Shown: in pieces, positions 33,846 to 44,612 of the stretch
Numbering within the stretch: position 1 is the first letter of the stretch
Layout of the letters: each line of letters opens with the position of its first letter
From: Zhengitettix transpicula
Taxonomy: Eukaryota; Arthropoda; Insecta; Orthoptera; Tetrigidae
Reading direction: 5' to 3'
Assembly (NCBI GenBank): GCA_037074705.1
Contig: CM073593.1
Coordinates: 14,389,001-14,453,000, forward strand
DNA length: 64,000 bases
Notes under the pieces: generated by a model
Database searches by the model: none
Told to the model about the DNA's origin: nothing
The model's input: the letters and a program-made list of their open reading frames with translations, nothing else
Made by a program: the position numbers and the translations under genes

Positions 33846-36800
33846 ACCATATTCCTTAATTAAAATTTAACTATGATTTGAGGCTTAAATACAGCTTTGT
33901 GGGTTTCTTTGAATAAAAATTCATGTAATATACCAATTATATTCAGTAAGTTCATAACAAATGGGAGCCGTTCTGGCTGTCAGCGAATGAGAGCAGAGAA
34001 TTAGAGAAACGTTTCACATCGTGCAAAATCAATGATCCTTACTGCAACTGTGTATGGACAGTAATATGTCACAACATCTCTCGAATTTAATTCGTCGGAG
34101 CAATGAAGAGCTTCAAGGTCAAAACACTATTAGTTAACAGTACCTTACCATCTCTGCCAATAAATATATTAATAAAAATTGTATATATTCATGTATCAAT
34201 TGTTTTTGCAATGCGGTATTTCTTTCTTTAAAATTTCTACTAACGAATAAAACATATTTTTTATTTTAAATTTTAATTATTTAAGGACTTAATCTTCCGT
34301 ACTGACAAAAATTGACTCAAACTTGATTTCTGTTTCCCTTATGGACGGAAATTCACAAACAAATTATATCGTTTGTTCTTAGAATTGAGATTGGACCTTA
34401 GGATAAGAGGCCACTTTCAGACAGCTGCCTGCTTATTTATATTGCCAATATAACTAATTTTTTTAGGATGGGGAGGATTTTCACCTAGTTGACAAAAATT
34501 TACCGCGGATTCTCGTTCCTTCCGCCCTATTTATTTTTACACGAGAAGCAATATATATAAATTTTTTCAGTCTTAACGAGCAGAATAATATTTTTAATAT
34601 TGGTAGCGCTGTAAACGGTTCTCTTTCGATGAAGAATGAATCTGAAGGAGAATAGGTCGTTGTACCAACTGGAAATCTCGGCAATGCGCAGAACTTCGTT
34701 GGACGAAGCTGCAGATCGCAGAGATTCAGTATAACAGACACTTTGCTAGTATATATGAATAAATAACTTTGAACGACCACGAAAAATATATCAAAATAAA
34801 ATAAACTTCAACAATGGAGAAAATGTGTTACAAGAAATAGTTCGCAGTTGCCTTCTTTTAGACAATTCTAACGTCTTTGTCGTTTCAACAATCCGACGGT
34901 AGTTTTAGAATTCACGAAAAAAATTCCAGATTTAAATTATATTTTAACACGCAAGCTATAACTTATTTCAGCATAACGAAACATTGATTAAAATTAATAG
35001 TAATAGAAGCTAGTGTGTAGTATAGAAATAATAATTTTATTTATTTAGAATGAGTAAAAGTTAAGAGTTTTGCATTTCAAGTGTAAATTACGACTCCAGT
35101 TTAACATCACGGCATGTTCGGGCAAGATGATTTCGCAAACACTCGGAGATGAAGAGGAAAGAAACGGAATCAGCTGGCGGATTATTGTAGGATTACGGGG
35201 AACCGTAAAACGGAGAGCAATCTTGCCAAAACGACCATGAACATCAGACTGTTGATGCCGGCATCTCTCGGTTCTCTCGTTCTTGAAAGAAAATCGAGAC
35301 TCTGAGAAACGGTGCTTTAAAAGGTATTTTTAATTCACCAACGGTCTCTTAAAACTAATCAGAACAACAGCGATTTTTTATGCTCTAATCACCGGCGCTT
35401 GATAGCAGTGAAGCAGATATTATCGTTCTTAAAATATACCAGCCTGATAGAAATGAATATTATTGGTTTTTCCCTACAAACAAAAAATAAACATTATCAA
35501 TATTGACTTTGCTCATTAGCTCTCTAAAAATTGTGTTAGTTGGAATGGCGAAATAAATAGCGACTCAAAGTTATTTTTGAAATATCGATAAAATGTATTA
35601 TTAAATTATTTGATTTTAGACTATTAGCAATACAAGAATAAATTACGTAATATTTAATATACAAAATATATAGTTTTCATTACACGAATTATCATTGAAT
35701 GTAATCAATAAACATATACCTTTAATTCAGTGAGGAAGTTAGGTAATATTTTACCCCATTTTTTCTGGACAAAACAAAATGAATAAATGCTGAATGTTAT
35801 TTAAACGTTTTTGTTTAGGTAGGCACATACGTGTCTGAAAAGCAGTATATGTTTTGATTTTCAGGGTATCGTTCAAAAACAGACTGAAAAATGTTCTCTC
35901 GCCTAAATAGCAGGGAAAGGGTTTGGAAAGCCCGAGAGCACTGTGCTGTCCCAAATGAAATTTCGTGTTTACGGTAGGCTGCAGTAGGGTTTATTGCCCA
36001 GAGGAACATTTGTTTGGCGCGTGATAGTAGCTCCGGATCCACATTTTGATTGCCGTTCTGTACGCAATTCGTAGCCGCAAATCCAAACATTTGGACGGCA
36101 CGCGTTTTATGGTTTTATGAAGAGCCTTGTTTTTATGCGGTTTTTGTCAGATTTTAAGCGCAACGGTTGCCTATCTGCTGCGTTCAAAGTTGACTATCAC
36201 CATTCACCAGTACAAGACGAAGCCTCGCTTCCAAATTATGAGGAACAACCTTTTCTAATCTGGAAAAGAAGAGAGCAGAAATGAAAGAGTCATGCGATGG
36301 AAAAGGATTTGTAGGGAAGGGGAGCGCCGAGGTCTCGGAGGGGCGGCGGTAGGGGGGGGGGGGAGTGCGTCGCTACTCGATACGAATGTGGATTTATTTC
36401 CTCCACAATTTTTTTCTCTCTCGCCTCTTTTTTATTCGTTTCCCTTCCACATCAACCGATTTCTCCTTTCGATTTTATATCTTGCTCTTGACAGCTCTAA
36501 ATTTGTAGCGAAAATTTCTCGTCTAGCCCCGAAAATATTCCTGCAGATGACATTCCAATAACATTTTTAATATATGCATAAACGTGGCAGACTTGTGGAG
36601 GTGAAAGAGTTTTTTTTTAGAAGCAGCGTTTTAAATAACGAAAGACTCATCATTTTTCAGCAAAGCTATTGATTGTACCGCGTCTTACGAAGCCGTGGGA
36701 TTCAATCTGTGGAATCGGAAAAACCTGTCTCGCGTTCACTTCAAATTTCGTACGCTTACGTACGCATGTATTTAGAATTATTGAAAATGACGTTGTGAAT

Positions 36801-37270
36801 TACTTCTCGTTATTTGATTTTCAAGCAAAATTGATATGGTAATGAGATTTATTATATTATGGTTGGGTGAAATAACAAGTACGTTTTAATTACAATGAAA
36901 TGAATTTCTGTTATTAAATACCACGTCATGAATACGTTTTTGTTTGATTTTGTTTCCAATTCAATTGTATTAAAATACACGACCTATTAATTTTACAAAT
37001 AAAATTCTTTATAATCTGAGCATGGCTCTGTGTAGCCATACATCAACATCGTTCTGTTTCTTCTGCTACGGGGTGTTAAAATTACGAAATTTTATACTAT
37101 GTAGAGGTGTATTTTGTGCTATAATATCACAGTTCTCAGTAGTTGCAATTTAATTCACAGCCGGAAGAAGAGAACATTTCCCGATCATAAGCATCAATTG
37201 ATTTTAGAATAATACTTTTTGATGATAGGCCGCTTGAGACAAAATTAATTACGATAAGTGACTCCTTATA
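33846..37270. other. Non-genic stretch; G-rich tract near 36340
   Basis: Short frames on the minus strand at 34481-34780 and 35751-36090 show no domain. A G-rich tract (36325-36372, including a run of about 12 G) is G-quadruplex-capable on the plus strand. GGATTATTGTAGGATTACGG near 35180 holds two GGATTA motifs. No gene is called. Confidence 0.35.
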
Positions 37271-37276
37271 CGATTT

Positions 37277-37457
37277 TTTAGGTAACAGGCTACATGAGGG
37301 TAATCCACATGGTGGCAACTCCCCTTTAATAGCATAGGAAGGGATTTGATAGGAGGGATGAGGAAGGGTAGAAGAAGGTAGCCAAGAGCTAACTAGGGCC
37401 CCCGGGCTATAGTTTAAGGATCCTACCCGGCATTCGCCTAAAAGTAATGCAGGACAA
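37277..37457 (-). mobile_element. Retroposon family A, copy 4 (5'-truncated)
   Basis: It has the tail half of family A only: in sense (minus strand) it starts at about 37457 with CCTGCATTACTTTTAGGCG and ends CATGTAGCCTGTTACCT plus A6. 5' truncation is typical of LINE-mediated insertion. The flanks (TGACTCCTTATAC on the left, TGACTTCATATAA on the right) match at 10 of 13 positions and may be a worn target-site duplication. Confidence 0.8.
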
Positions 37458-37639
37458 ACTGACTTCATATAAGTTTCAAAACCATGTTTTCGTGATTTGA
37501 TTCAATTATGGCACCGCGAGAAACGCAGTACCAATTTGTTGATGGGGACAAATGCATGACAGTAAGTTAAAAGAAACTCCTATACTTACAATTTGAGATT
37601 GAGGTGTTGATGAATGTCGTCGCGCGTCATTCTTAACCA

Positions 37640-38165
37640 GTAGCTATATCGAATAGATGATTAGCGTGCACTTTCGTATCCAGATTGATTTTTTCCCTTA
37701 CCTGTACACCAAAGCGAAAAGCCGTTTGTCCCGAGGAGGACGTTTTTATGCATGCAAATGTCATCTACAATTCCGTGCGATGCGAGGCTCTACATTGCTC
37801 ATTCACTATTCAGCAGCTCCGGGAGTCGAATCGATGATAATGTAGTTATCGTGTTAGCAGTAAATCGGAATGTGTCTCCGCGCGTAATAAGGCCCGTTCC
37901 TTTGGGCGATCGCCGCGAGATCAGGAATACCGTGGGGCTATTGATGTTGGCCATAAAAGTCCTAGAGAGATTTGAAATGCTTTCGAGCACCGCAGCAGCG
38001 GAGAAGAAAAGAAGGCTCGCGATGCATTTGAAGTAGGCGCAATGCAGATAGAGCGGTCGCCCTGGCTGCGTCGCGACGGTCACGTACGCTCGAGGGAGCG
38101 TCCGGAATCGACAAAGCAGCCATTGTCAATCGCTTCCAATAATGCCGAGGCTCCTCACACATTTT
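37640..38165. promoter_or_regulatory. GC-richer non-coding island
   Basis: Roughly 500 bp of CpG-containing sequence (TCTCCGCGCGTAATAAGG, GGGCGATCGCCGCGAG, GGTCGCCCTGGCTGCGTCGC) with overlapping short frames on both strands and no domain. GGGCGATCGCC is nearly palindromic, and ATGTTGGCCATAAAAG contains a caudal/Hox-like ATAAA core. It may be regulatory DNA; the evidence is composition only. Confidence 0.25.
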
Positions 38166-38425
38166 AATCGAATGTAATTATTTCGCGAATTCATCTTTAT
38201 TCCCGACAAATGACGTTGGAATTTACATCAGGCTCTTGTAAATGTAAATAAGCGAATTTTTCACAGCAATTCCCCAGCAGAGCTAACATTTATAAGTTTT
38301 CTGTCACATCAGGGCGTGGCCGCCATATTGTTCCCTCAGGTCTATTCTTTTTATAGGCTGTGGACCAATCGTCGAGAACCACTAACTACTTCTTCCATTG
38401 AACTTGTAGTTCTGTCAGTTGTCGA

Positions 38426-38452
38426 GGGAGGTCCGTTCCAATGTCCCTAATT
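38426..38452 (+). repeat. Terminal inverted repeat (distal end) of a dead mariner-like element
   Basis: GGGAGGTCCGTTCCAATGTC, then CCTAATT, matches in inverted orientation the end at 39243-39272 (GGTGGTCCTCTAGAATGTCC, then CTAATT). About 20 of 26 aligned positions agree. Confidence 0.7.
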
Positions 38453-38539
38453 TCAATTGTATGTGATAGGTAAGCAGTTATAGATACAAACTTACAACAA
38501 AGATTATATTAAAGGAAAACTCACCATTTTTTAATTTTA

Positions 38540-39000
38540 TATGCAGATCACCACATCTCTATGTGAGCTCCAACAGTCACTGTGATGAATGATGAACGCT
38601 TTCTTTCCAAGTACTTTGAAGAATGTTTCCTGAAGTGTTCTGAATATTCTCTTTGATGTTCTCTCGAAGATCACGATGGTTTACGACTGTGGTAGCGTAA
38701 ACTGTATCTCTGACGTAGCCTCAGAGAAAGAAATCGGGAGGACTCGGGGGTCACGCAATCGGTCCTCCCCTACCAATCAAACGGACAAGGAAAAATGTTG
38801 TCCAAAAGCGTACGAACATCATGGTATCAGTGTGGAGGGGCTCCATCATGTTGGGAAACGATTTTAGCCGTCAGTTGTTCAGTTTGTGGAAGAAATAACT
38901 GTTCCTGCTCAAGATATGTTGTACCACTGACAGTTTTCAACAATTTCGTCGGATGTTTTGCGACCACTACTTTAACAAAGTTCCAGTGCCACTTCTTTAT
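38540..39000 (-). pseudogene. Mariner-like transposase fossil (DDE domain), frameshifted
   Basis: Translated on the minus strand. The first frame (about 39000-38760) gives VAKHPTKLLKTVSGTTYLEQ, followed by SQHDGAPPH at 38830-38853, the block around the second catalytic Asp of Tc1/mariner transposases. A stop follows directly. A frame change then gives GRGGPIA, stop, PPSPPDFFL, stop, GYVRDTVY and NHRDLRENIKENI, the familiar SPDxxPxDFFLWG region with the third acidic residue and the C-terminal tail. At least three stops and one frameshift make it non-functional. Confidence 0.85.
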
Positions 39001-39242
39001 GCTTTTAGTAGTTTGTTAAAAACTCGCCGAAACTCCCTTTGACCTCTAATAATTGATTTAAATTCCGCATACCAAAAACAGTTTGCGCTTTCATCTTCGG
39101 TGTCACCAACTTGTTAAATGTATGACGAAACCGTGTCTTTAAACCATCTAACGACAAGATTCTAAACTTTTAGAGTTCCTCTTTCATATAAACATTGTTG
39201 TAAGTTTCTATCCTCAACAGTATACCCTTCAAATTTAATTTT

Positions 39243-39272
39243 AATTAGGGACATTCTAGAGGACCACCCTGT
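39243..39272 (-). repeat. Terminal inverted repeat (proximal end) of the mariner-like element
   Basis: On the minus strand it reads ACAGGGTGGTCCTCTAGAAT, then GTCCCTAATT. It starts with the ACAGGGTG-type end common among mariner relatives and pairs with 38426-38452. Confidence 0.7.
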
Positions 39273-39340
39273 ATTATTTGCCCCGTATTCATTCCTGCTA
39301 TATCAATTTTATATATCAGCGTTTACCCTTGTGGATTATA

Positions 39341-39365
39341 CAGTGTATTCGGAAAGTCGCTGTGC
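39341..39365 (+). repeat. Terminal-repeat-like end of a second mariner-like element
   Basis: CAGTGTATTCGGAAAGTCGC resembles CAGGGTGTTCGGAAAGTC-type ends of insect mariner relatives. It lies just before the second transposase fossil, in the expected orientation. I could not find the opposite end downstream. Confidence 0.5.
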
Positions 39366-39790
39366 ACTGGACTGCGGATTGGAGTGTGGGTTGCAATATC
39401 CATACGGCGCATTACAGGGCCTTTATTTTTTTTTAAAGAAACGGTGAACGTTATTCTTCAACGATCCACTATTTTATTTCCCAGATAAAGAAAGATTTAA
39501 TCCAGTAATCATGGTTTCAATAAGATGGCGGTACTTCGCGCACAGATAACAACTCTACGCGTCTTCTGGAAGAGTTTTTTTGCGGAACGTGTCAACTAAA
39601 AAACCTCGTTGCTCGCCGGATCTTACTCCACCAGACTTTTTTCTTTGAGGATGAGAAAAAAATATGTAGTGTTCGCAATCACCCACGCACGCCCTGTGAC
39701 TTAAAACCTGAAATAACTGCGTTTGTAAGAAGCATGTCACAATCAGATTTGCGAAAAGTGTTTCTTTTTTCAACAACATTAAGCGGTCAA
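39366..39790 (+). pseudogene. Second mariner-like transposase fossil, opposite strand, different lineage
   Basis: Plus-strand translation gives VWVAISIRRITGPLFFFKET from 39384, then a deletion, then SPDLTPPDFFL at 39613-39645 followed by a stop. After a frame change it gives CSVRNHPRTPCDLKPEITAF and RSMSQSDLRKVFL. These are the conserved middle block, the SPDLxPxDFFLW block with the third acidic residue, and the C-terminal helix region of mariner-type transposases. The QQDGAPPH-type block with the second Asp has been deleted. The sequence differs clearly from the neighbour on the minus strand, so this is a separate insertion. Confidence 0.85.
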
Positions 39791-40092
39791 GGTTTCAGGT
39801 TTTTCAGGGCGAATTTCTCTCGGGTTTCCAACCGGGTTGTACATGTAAACAGTGAATATCAACGCCTGGTCCCGTCAGAGTGAAAATCATTCAAAATTAA
39901 GCGGTTTCAGACTTGTATTGCCGAGCGTGGGCGTCATTTCCAACTTATGATGAAACTGCACAGCACCTTTCCGAACCGCATGTAGTTTCCAACCTAATTT
40001 CGATCAGATGCGGTATCTGTGGAGGTGTACGGAAACTCCTACAAAAACGTACCCGTAGTCTTCCACAGATGTCCCTCGGAGAACGTATTAAG

Positions 40093-40228
40093 TATTATTG
40101 ATGGGTTTTCCGTTGCCCAGGTCAGGTTAACTTAAGGTGGTTTAAGAATAACAGAAGTTAAAAATGCATTCTTAGCAAGGGCCACTTAACTTAAACTGAA
40201 CTGGACAATGGAAAACCCGCCAATAATA
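40093..40228. mobile_element. 136-bp MITE with ~44-bp inverted ends
   Basis: The left end starts TATTATTGATGGGTTTTCCG and continues TTGCCCAGGTCAGGTTAACT. The right end, read inward on the minus strand, is TATTATTGGCGGGTTTTCCA, then TTGTCCAGTTCAGTTTAAGT. The middle can also pair (TTTAAGAAT with ATTCTTAG, GGTGG with CCAC), so the whole element folds into one hairpin. No coding capacity. The autonomous partner is unknown. Confidence 0.8.
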
Positions 40229-41845
40229 TTTACTAACGAAATTACTACGCTCTCCGTGATGTTTACCAATTTCGTTTACTCTTTTTGTAGCATATTCAGT
40301 GTTTTTAAAACTGGCAGTCTTCGAATCTCTTCGTTCTAATTTTGTGATAAAGAAATCGTCTTCAATGTCAACAAGTTTTCTGTGGGTTCTAGTCTTTTCT
40401 AAAATGGTGGCTGAATGGATTTTTGAATTATTATTTTCAATGATCTAAACTTACATACTTGCCTTATCATCGACAATTTTTTAAAACACATTTCTGTACA
40501 CTATCGTACCTTCAGTTTATTTCCGTAATTTTAGCGCTTTCTCCAGTATCCCAGCTACTAATCAATTATGCCTTCGATATGCATGTGACTAGTCCCTGTG
40601 CAATGGCCATTTACGTCCGTTGTGAATCATTTCTGAGCATTCCCGGAACGTGATATTACTGTGATCATCCCACTTCCACTGACATACCAGCTTTGAATAC
40701 TAATCTTATCTGCCAGTTGACCCCTGTGGCGACTCGCCATACGTAGTAATTTTGTGTGTTCTAATGGTATACGTATTACTTATTCAGTGTTACCCCCGGC
40801 TTTGTCTTCACTATCATTTATTTCATTTATCATTACTTTCATTTCCCCCACTCCTCGTTAATTTCATTCTCCTTGTAACAGTGTTGACGTTGATTAACTG
40901 AAAAAACTCAAAATATTGGGCCGAGAGTATCAGTTAAGGACACACGAGCTTCAATATCTATCGACGGGAGGAGAAAATTCGAATTTGACGTGGGTAGCGA
41001 TTGTGTTACAGGGTCGAGGGCTCTCAATTGTGTGGCGTCGACGCCTCGACCCCGGCGTCTCCCACTTGAGTTTCCCCACCCTGGAAAGTGCTCACACTTA
41101 GCCTCTCTCGCGAAAAGCTGCTCTACTTCAACAGATTATGCTTCTCTTCGAAACACTCGACATTCCGCCGCCACCGCCAGGTGTAGGGTTCAGCCACGGA
41201 GGCTCCGTATCAGCGCCATAACGCCGACGAAAACAGACTTCAATGTTACAAGGACATCAGGTCATGAACCTTGCTGAAGCTAAGAGGAAGTTGATTTCAC
41301 TTACAGTTTCCGATATATCAGACATAATATTTCAATATTTTGGTGTTCAAAATAATTTTGCAAAGAACTTATACGAAATGAGTTCTGACTGCATAATGGT
41401 AGGAATCAAATTTATCAATACATCCAACCAAATAGTAGTAAAAATGTCCGTTTATAATAACTGTTTTGATACGTGCATATATTATTTTAATAAAAAAGTT
41501 ATTTGGGAAGTATTCTCCCTAAATTATATTGTAGAGAATAATACAATTATATGATATAATTCTTAGTCTCATATGTAAATTTAACATTTATAGCTAATTT
41601 AAGTTTATATTATACCTTAGTCGGACTAATTTACGTTTATGATCCACATTCATATTATTGGTATATGATAAACAGCATCACATGACAATCTAAATCGAAG
41701 ACTGATGTTAAGCTTCTATTCCCACTAATCCCTACCTTTACAAGCCATTATAAAAACTAAATGATTATTTATTTCATTTCAATGCTTATATATAATTTTA
41801 TTTAAGAATAAAGAGAAATCTTTCAGAATCAGAAGCTATAGAAAT
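40229..41845. other. Non-genic stretch; GC-richer patch 40980-41230
   Basis: The patch 40980-41230 (TCGACGCCTCGACCCCGGCG, CCGCCGCCACCGCCAGGTG) carries open frames without a recognised domain. A further AT-rich frame runs at 41243-41554. I do not call genes. Confidence 0.3.
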
Positions 41846-41847
41846 TT

Positions 41848-41982
41848 AATTTAATTAAGTATCAGGATGGAAAAATCTCAACCGCCCCTGGAATCTATCC
41901 CGGGACATCCGCTTACAGGCCAGAATCTTTGAACTACCCGTGTCGACTCCAGATCCGATCCTGACTCAGGCTCACCTACAGT
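41848..41982 (-). mobile_element. tRNA-type SINE, minus copy of an inverted pair
   Basis: On the minus strand it runs CTGTAGGTGAGCCTGA, GGATCTGGAGTCGACACGGG, an A-box-like TAGTTCAAAG region, a degraded B-box region (GGGATAGATTCC) and GAGATTTTTCCAT, ending TGATACTTAAT. The same order is found at 42110-42262. The boxes are decayed, but the family match is clear. Confidence 0.75.
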
Positions 41983-42109
41983 ATTTTTTTTTTTTTACTA
42001 AATCACAATTCTTAACCGTCCTAAATTTTAAGACGTCGATGAAGCACGGATTTTTTATATGTAAATTTATCTAGGATTTTATTATTTTCTATTCAAGAAT
42101 ATAGAAACA

Positions 42110-42262
42110 GCTGTAGGCGAGCCTGCAAAAGCAATTTCGCACCGGATCTGGAGTCGACACGGGTAGGTCAGTTGGTATGGCTTCCGGTCGTTCAGTGGAG
42201 GCTCCGGGCACGATCCCGGCACCGGTCGAGATTTTTTCACTGTGATACTTTAATATAATTTT
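42110..42262 (+). mobile_element. tRNA-type SINE, plus copy of an inverted pair
   Basis: Starts GCTGTAGGCGAGCCTGC and GGATCTGGAGTCGACACGGG. A box TAGGTCAGTTGG is at 42164-42175 and the B-box-like GGCACGATCCC at 42207-42216, 32 bp apart as in tRNA-like promoters. It ends GAGATTTTTTCACTGTGATA, then CTTTAATAT. Together with 41848-41982 it forms a head-to-head pair with a 127-bp spacer. Confidence 0.8.
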
Positions 42263-42264
42263 CT

Positions 42265-43375
42265 TTGCATGTAGTAGTAATATTCAGTAGAAACGTTGTC
42301 CCGAGAATCAAGGTTGCTGTTGATGTCGCAATTTTCCGCCTTGGCAAAAATTTAAAGAAACTAACGCGGCATATGATTGAGTACAGGGTTTTGTACATAT
42401 TCTGAAGCCTGAGAAAAGCGACCGTTTAAGTGGCAACCAATTTTTTTTACGAACCTACTCAAGTCGGTGAAAGACGTTTAAGCGCTGTTGTTAGTAATTG
42501 TGGCTCGTTGCATGACGAAAAAACACCAGGTCGCAAATAAATATATATTTAGAGGATGATTATTTCGTGTGTGGTTCTCGGATCTCAGAACATCATGTAG
42601 GGTGTTGCTAGATCAAGGGACAGGCGAGTAGGCGGTTGCGAGTTTATATAAGAAATTCCACCGAAGAAATGATGAGAGAGATGTCATTTGAGGTTAGCAG
42701 AAGTGTTAAGCTATAGAATTGAGTCTTTTTGATTCGGAGTCAAGGAAGGAGCAAAGATACTACCTGTAAGTCGAAATACTATCACGTCCACTCGATAAGA
42801 TACCTCCGGGAACGGACCTGTGATACTCGCTCCCAATTATACTTCTTACACCGATGACGCAACGGCTCTGATTCGCTCAACGCAACAGAGGTCCAGCCCC
42901 TGCCCAGTACCTGAGTTCCACATCTCACGCCATATGTCGCGAGTTGGTATCTGAAATCGTAACTACAAATGCTAAGAGCCAGTGGTGCCAATTTCGGTAT
43001 TAAACAGTCGAAGAAAACCTGAAAACCGTAGACTAATTAACACGGATTTATTGAGCCATTATGTTAAATTATTTAAATATTATTGCGTACTCATTAAAGT
43101 GCTTAGTGTTACGGTATTATACCACCAATTGAAATATTTTATTATAAAATATAATTGTGCTAAGAAATGACTGAATAAAAGTCATCAAATTACGAAATTA
43201 AAAATTTAAATTATAAAAATTAATATCTGACATTAATAGCCCATTATTATAATGAAGCAATATGTTTGTGTGTGTATTTCATTAGTCCCTACATTCTTAT
43301 TAAATTAATAAAATGAAGAAAGTAATTAAATATCGATTTATAAAAATTATAGCTCTCAGAAGTTACGAAATGATC
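42265..43375. other. Non-genic stretch
   Basis: AT-rich, with a short mixed patch at 42780-42990 whose open frames show no domain. I see nothing supportable. Confidence 0.3.
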
Positions 43376-43379
43376 CCCA

Positions 43380-43900
43380 ATAGTAATACGAGTCGTTTTC
43401 CCTACCGTTAGCTGACTTAAGCCACACACGCACTAGGCAAATTGTTTCCCGTGATTCTCATTCACGTGGTTCTTTTACTTTTGTCCCGCTCCGCACATTT
43501 GCTGATATTCTTGTGGGAGCTGCAATCATGCTTGACACGGTGACAGTATAAAATCAGTGTCAAGACTCGCGAACCGCGGTAGCCAACGACTTATCTTGAC
43601 GTTTCCGTACACTCGGGGAATGAAATGAATTCTGTGTCAGACTTGTCGTTATTGTCACGCGGAAACACAATGCCGCGTAGCGTGTTCATAAATAATTGAG
43701 GAGTTTACTCTGCGGGAAACAATATGCAGCGGCGCGGCGTCAGAGAGACTTGTGCTGAAGAAGCCGCGTCCGTTTCACAGCTATATTAACAAAGAATTCA
43801 GCTGGGCGAGGAGGGAAGTGCTGTGGAATTCTGCCTATTCCGCGTTCCATACCAGAATACTCGCAGAGTCACTACTACCAGAGGCCGATGCACTCGCGTG
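43380..43900. promoter_or_regulatory. Candidate cis-regulatory island with a perfect 8-bp inverted pair
   Basis: CTTGACAC (43531-43538) and GTGTCAAG (43557-43564) are exact inverted copies with an 18-bp loop. The block also has GAACCGCGG (Runx-like core), TCACGTGG (E-box-like) and TTCATAAATAATTGAGG (Hox-like cores). GC is clearly higher than in the flanks. No coding frame is convincing; function is inferred. Confidence 0.3.
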
Positions 43901-44420
43901 TTAAGAACAATTCACCCACAAATATTTTACAAATTCAACCCATTTAATATTGATTCATTCGAAGCGCCACGATAACCGATAAATCAACAATACCGTATAA
44001 ATTCATTTAGTATATGTTCCAATAATTGTATAAAATTGCCGTCTTGTCATTTGACAGTCCATTAATTTGATTACGTAATATCTTTTCCGAGTGAACTGAA
44101 CAATGAATATCACGAACGAAACCAAATCGCGCGTTTAATAAATTATGCGTAACTAGTGGATACAATTGGTTTCATCTTTACATTTCTGTAAACAGGTTTT
44201 GTAGAAAAATATCTCGGGAGACAAGGCCAGAAAACACCTATTGACGAATTTTATTTTATGAGAAATTGAATGGTGGAAAATGTAAGTCACAATCATCACC
44301 CATAGTGACGAGGTGGTGATCGAAAGCTCACACATTTTATTGCAAACAACGATTCCGTATCAAAAAGTAAGTTTTAATATTTAAATAAACAATACATCCA
44401 ATATATCAAGAAAATATATT
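43901..44420. other. Non-genic AT-rich stretch
   Basis: No supported feature. A 60-residue minus-strand frame at 44153-44335 has no domain. Confidence 0.3.
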
Positions 44421-44422
44421 AA

Positions 44423-44612
44423 ATTCCAAAATTAGTATGAACACAACGTTTCGCCAACAAATTTGTGACTTCTTCAGTTAATCAGGTAAAATACAATTTT
44501 GAATTTAGAGGACGCTGACCAAGGCTCTAATATTAAAACTGTGTTTTACCTGATTACCTGAAGACGTCCGTACTTTGTGGTCGAAGAGTTGTATTCAAAT
44601 CAATTTGGGCTT
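44423..44612. repeat. Hairpin element with two inverted arms
   Basis: The left arm (about 44423-44498) holds ACGTTTCGCCAACAAATTTG and CTTCTTCAGTTAATCAGGTA. The right arm (about 44542-44612) holds TACCTGATTACCTGAAGACG and TGTGGTCGAAGAGTTGTATT. They are imperfect inverted copies sharing the CTGAAGA-stem-GAAACGTTGT module and the TACCTGATTA extension. The stems differ: CAAATTTG centre on the left, GAC/GTC on the right. The spacer is about 45 bp. Confidence 0.7.

Larger units (their letters stand above)
38426..39272 (-). mobile_element. Dead mariner/Tc1-type DNA transposon with both ends
   Basis: An ~850-bp element on the minus strand, bracketed by ~27-bp inverted ends. The outer end near 39272 is followed by TA, the canonical mariner target. 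Inside is a broken transposase (see the pseudogene entry). An intact element of this superfamily is about 1.2-1.4 kb, so internal sequence (N-terminal helix-turn-helix part) has been lost or has decayed. Confidence 0.8.
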
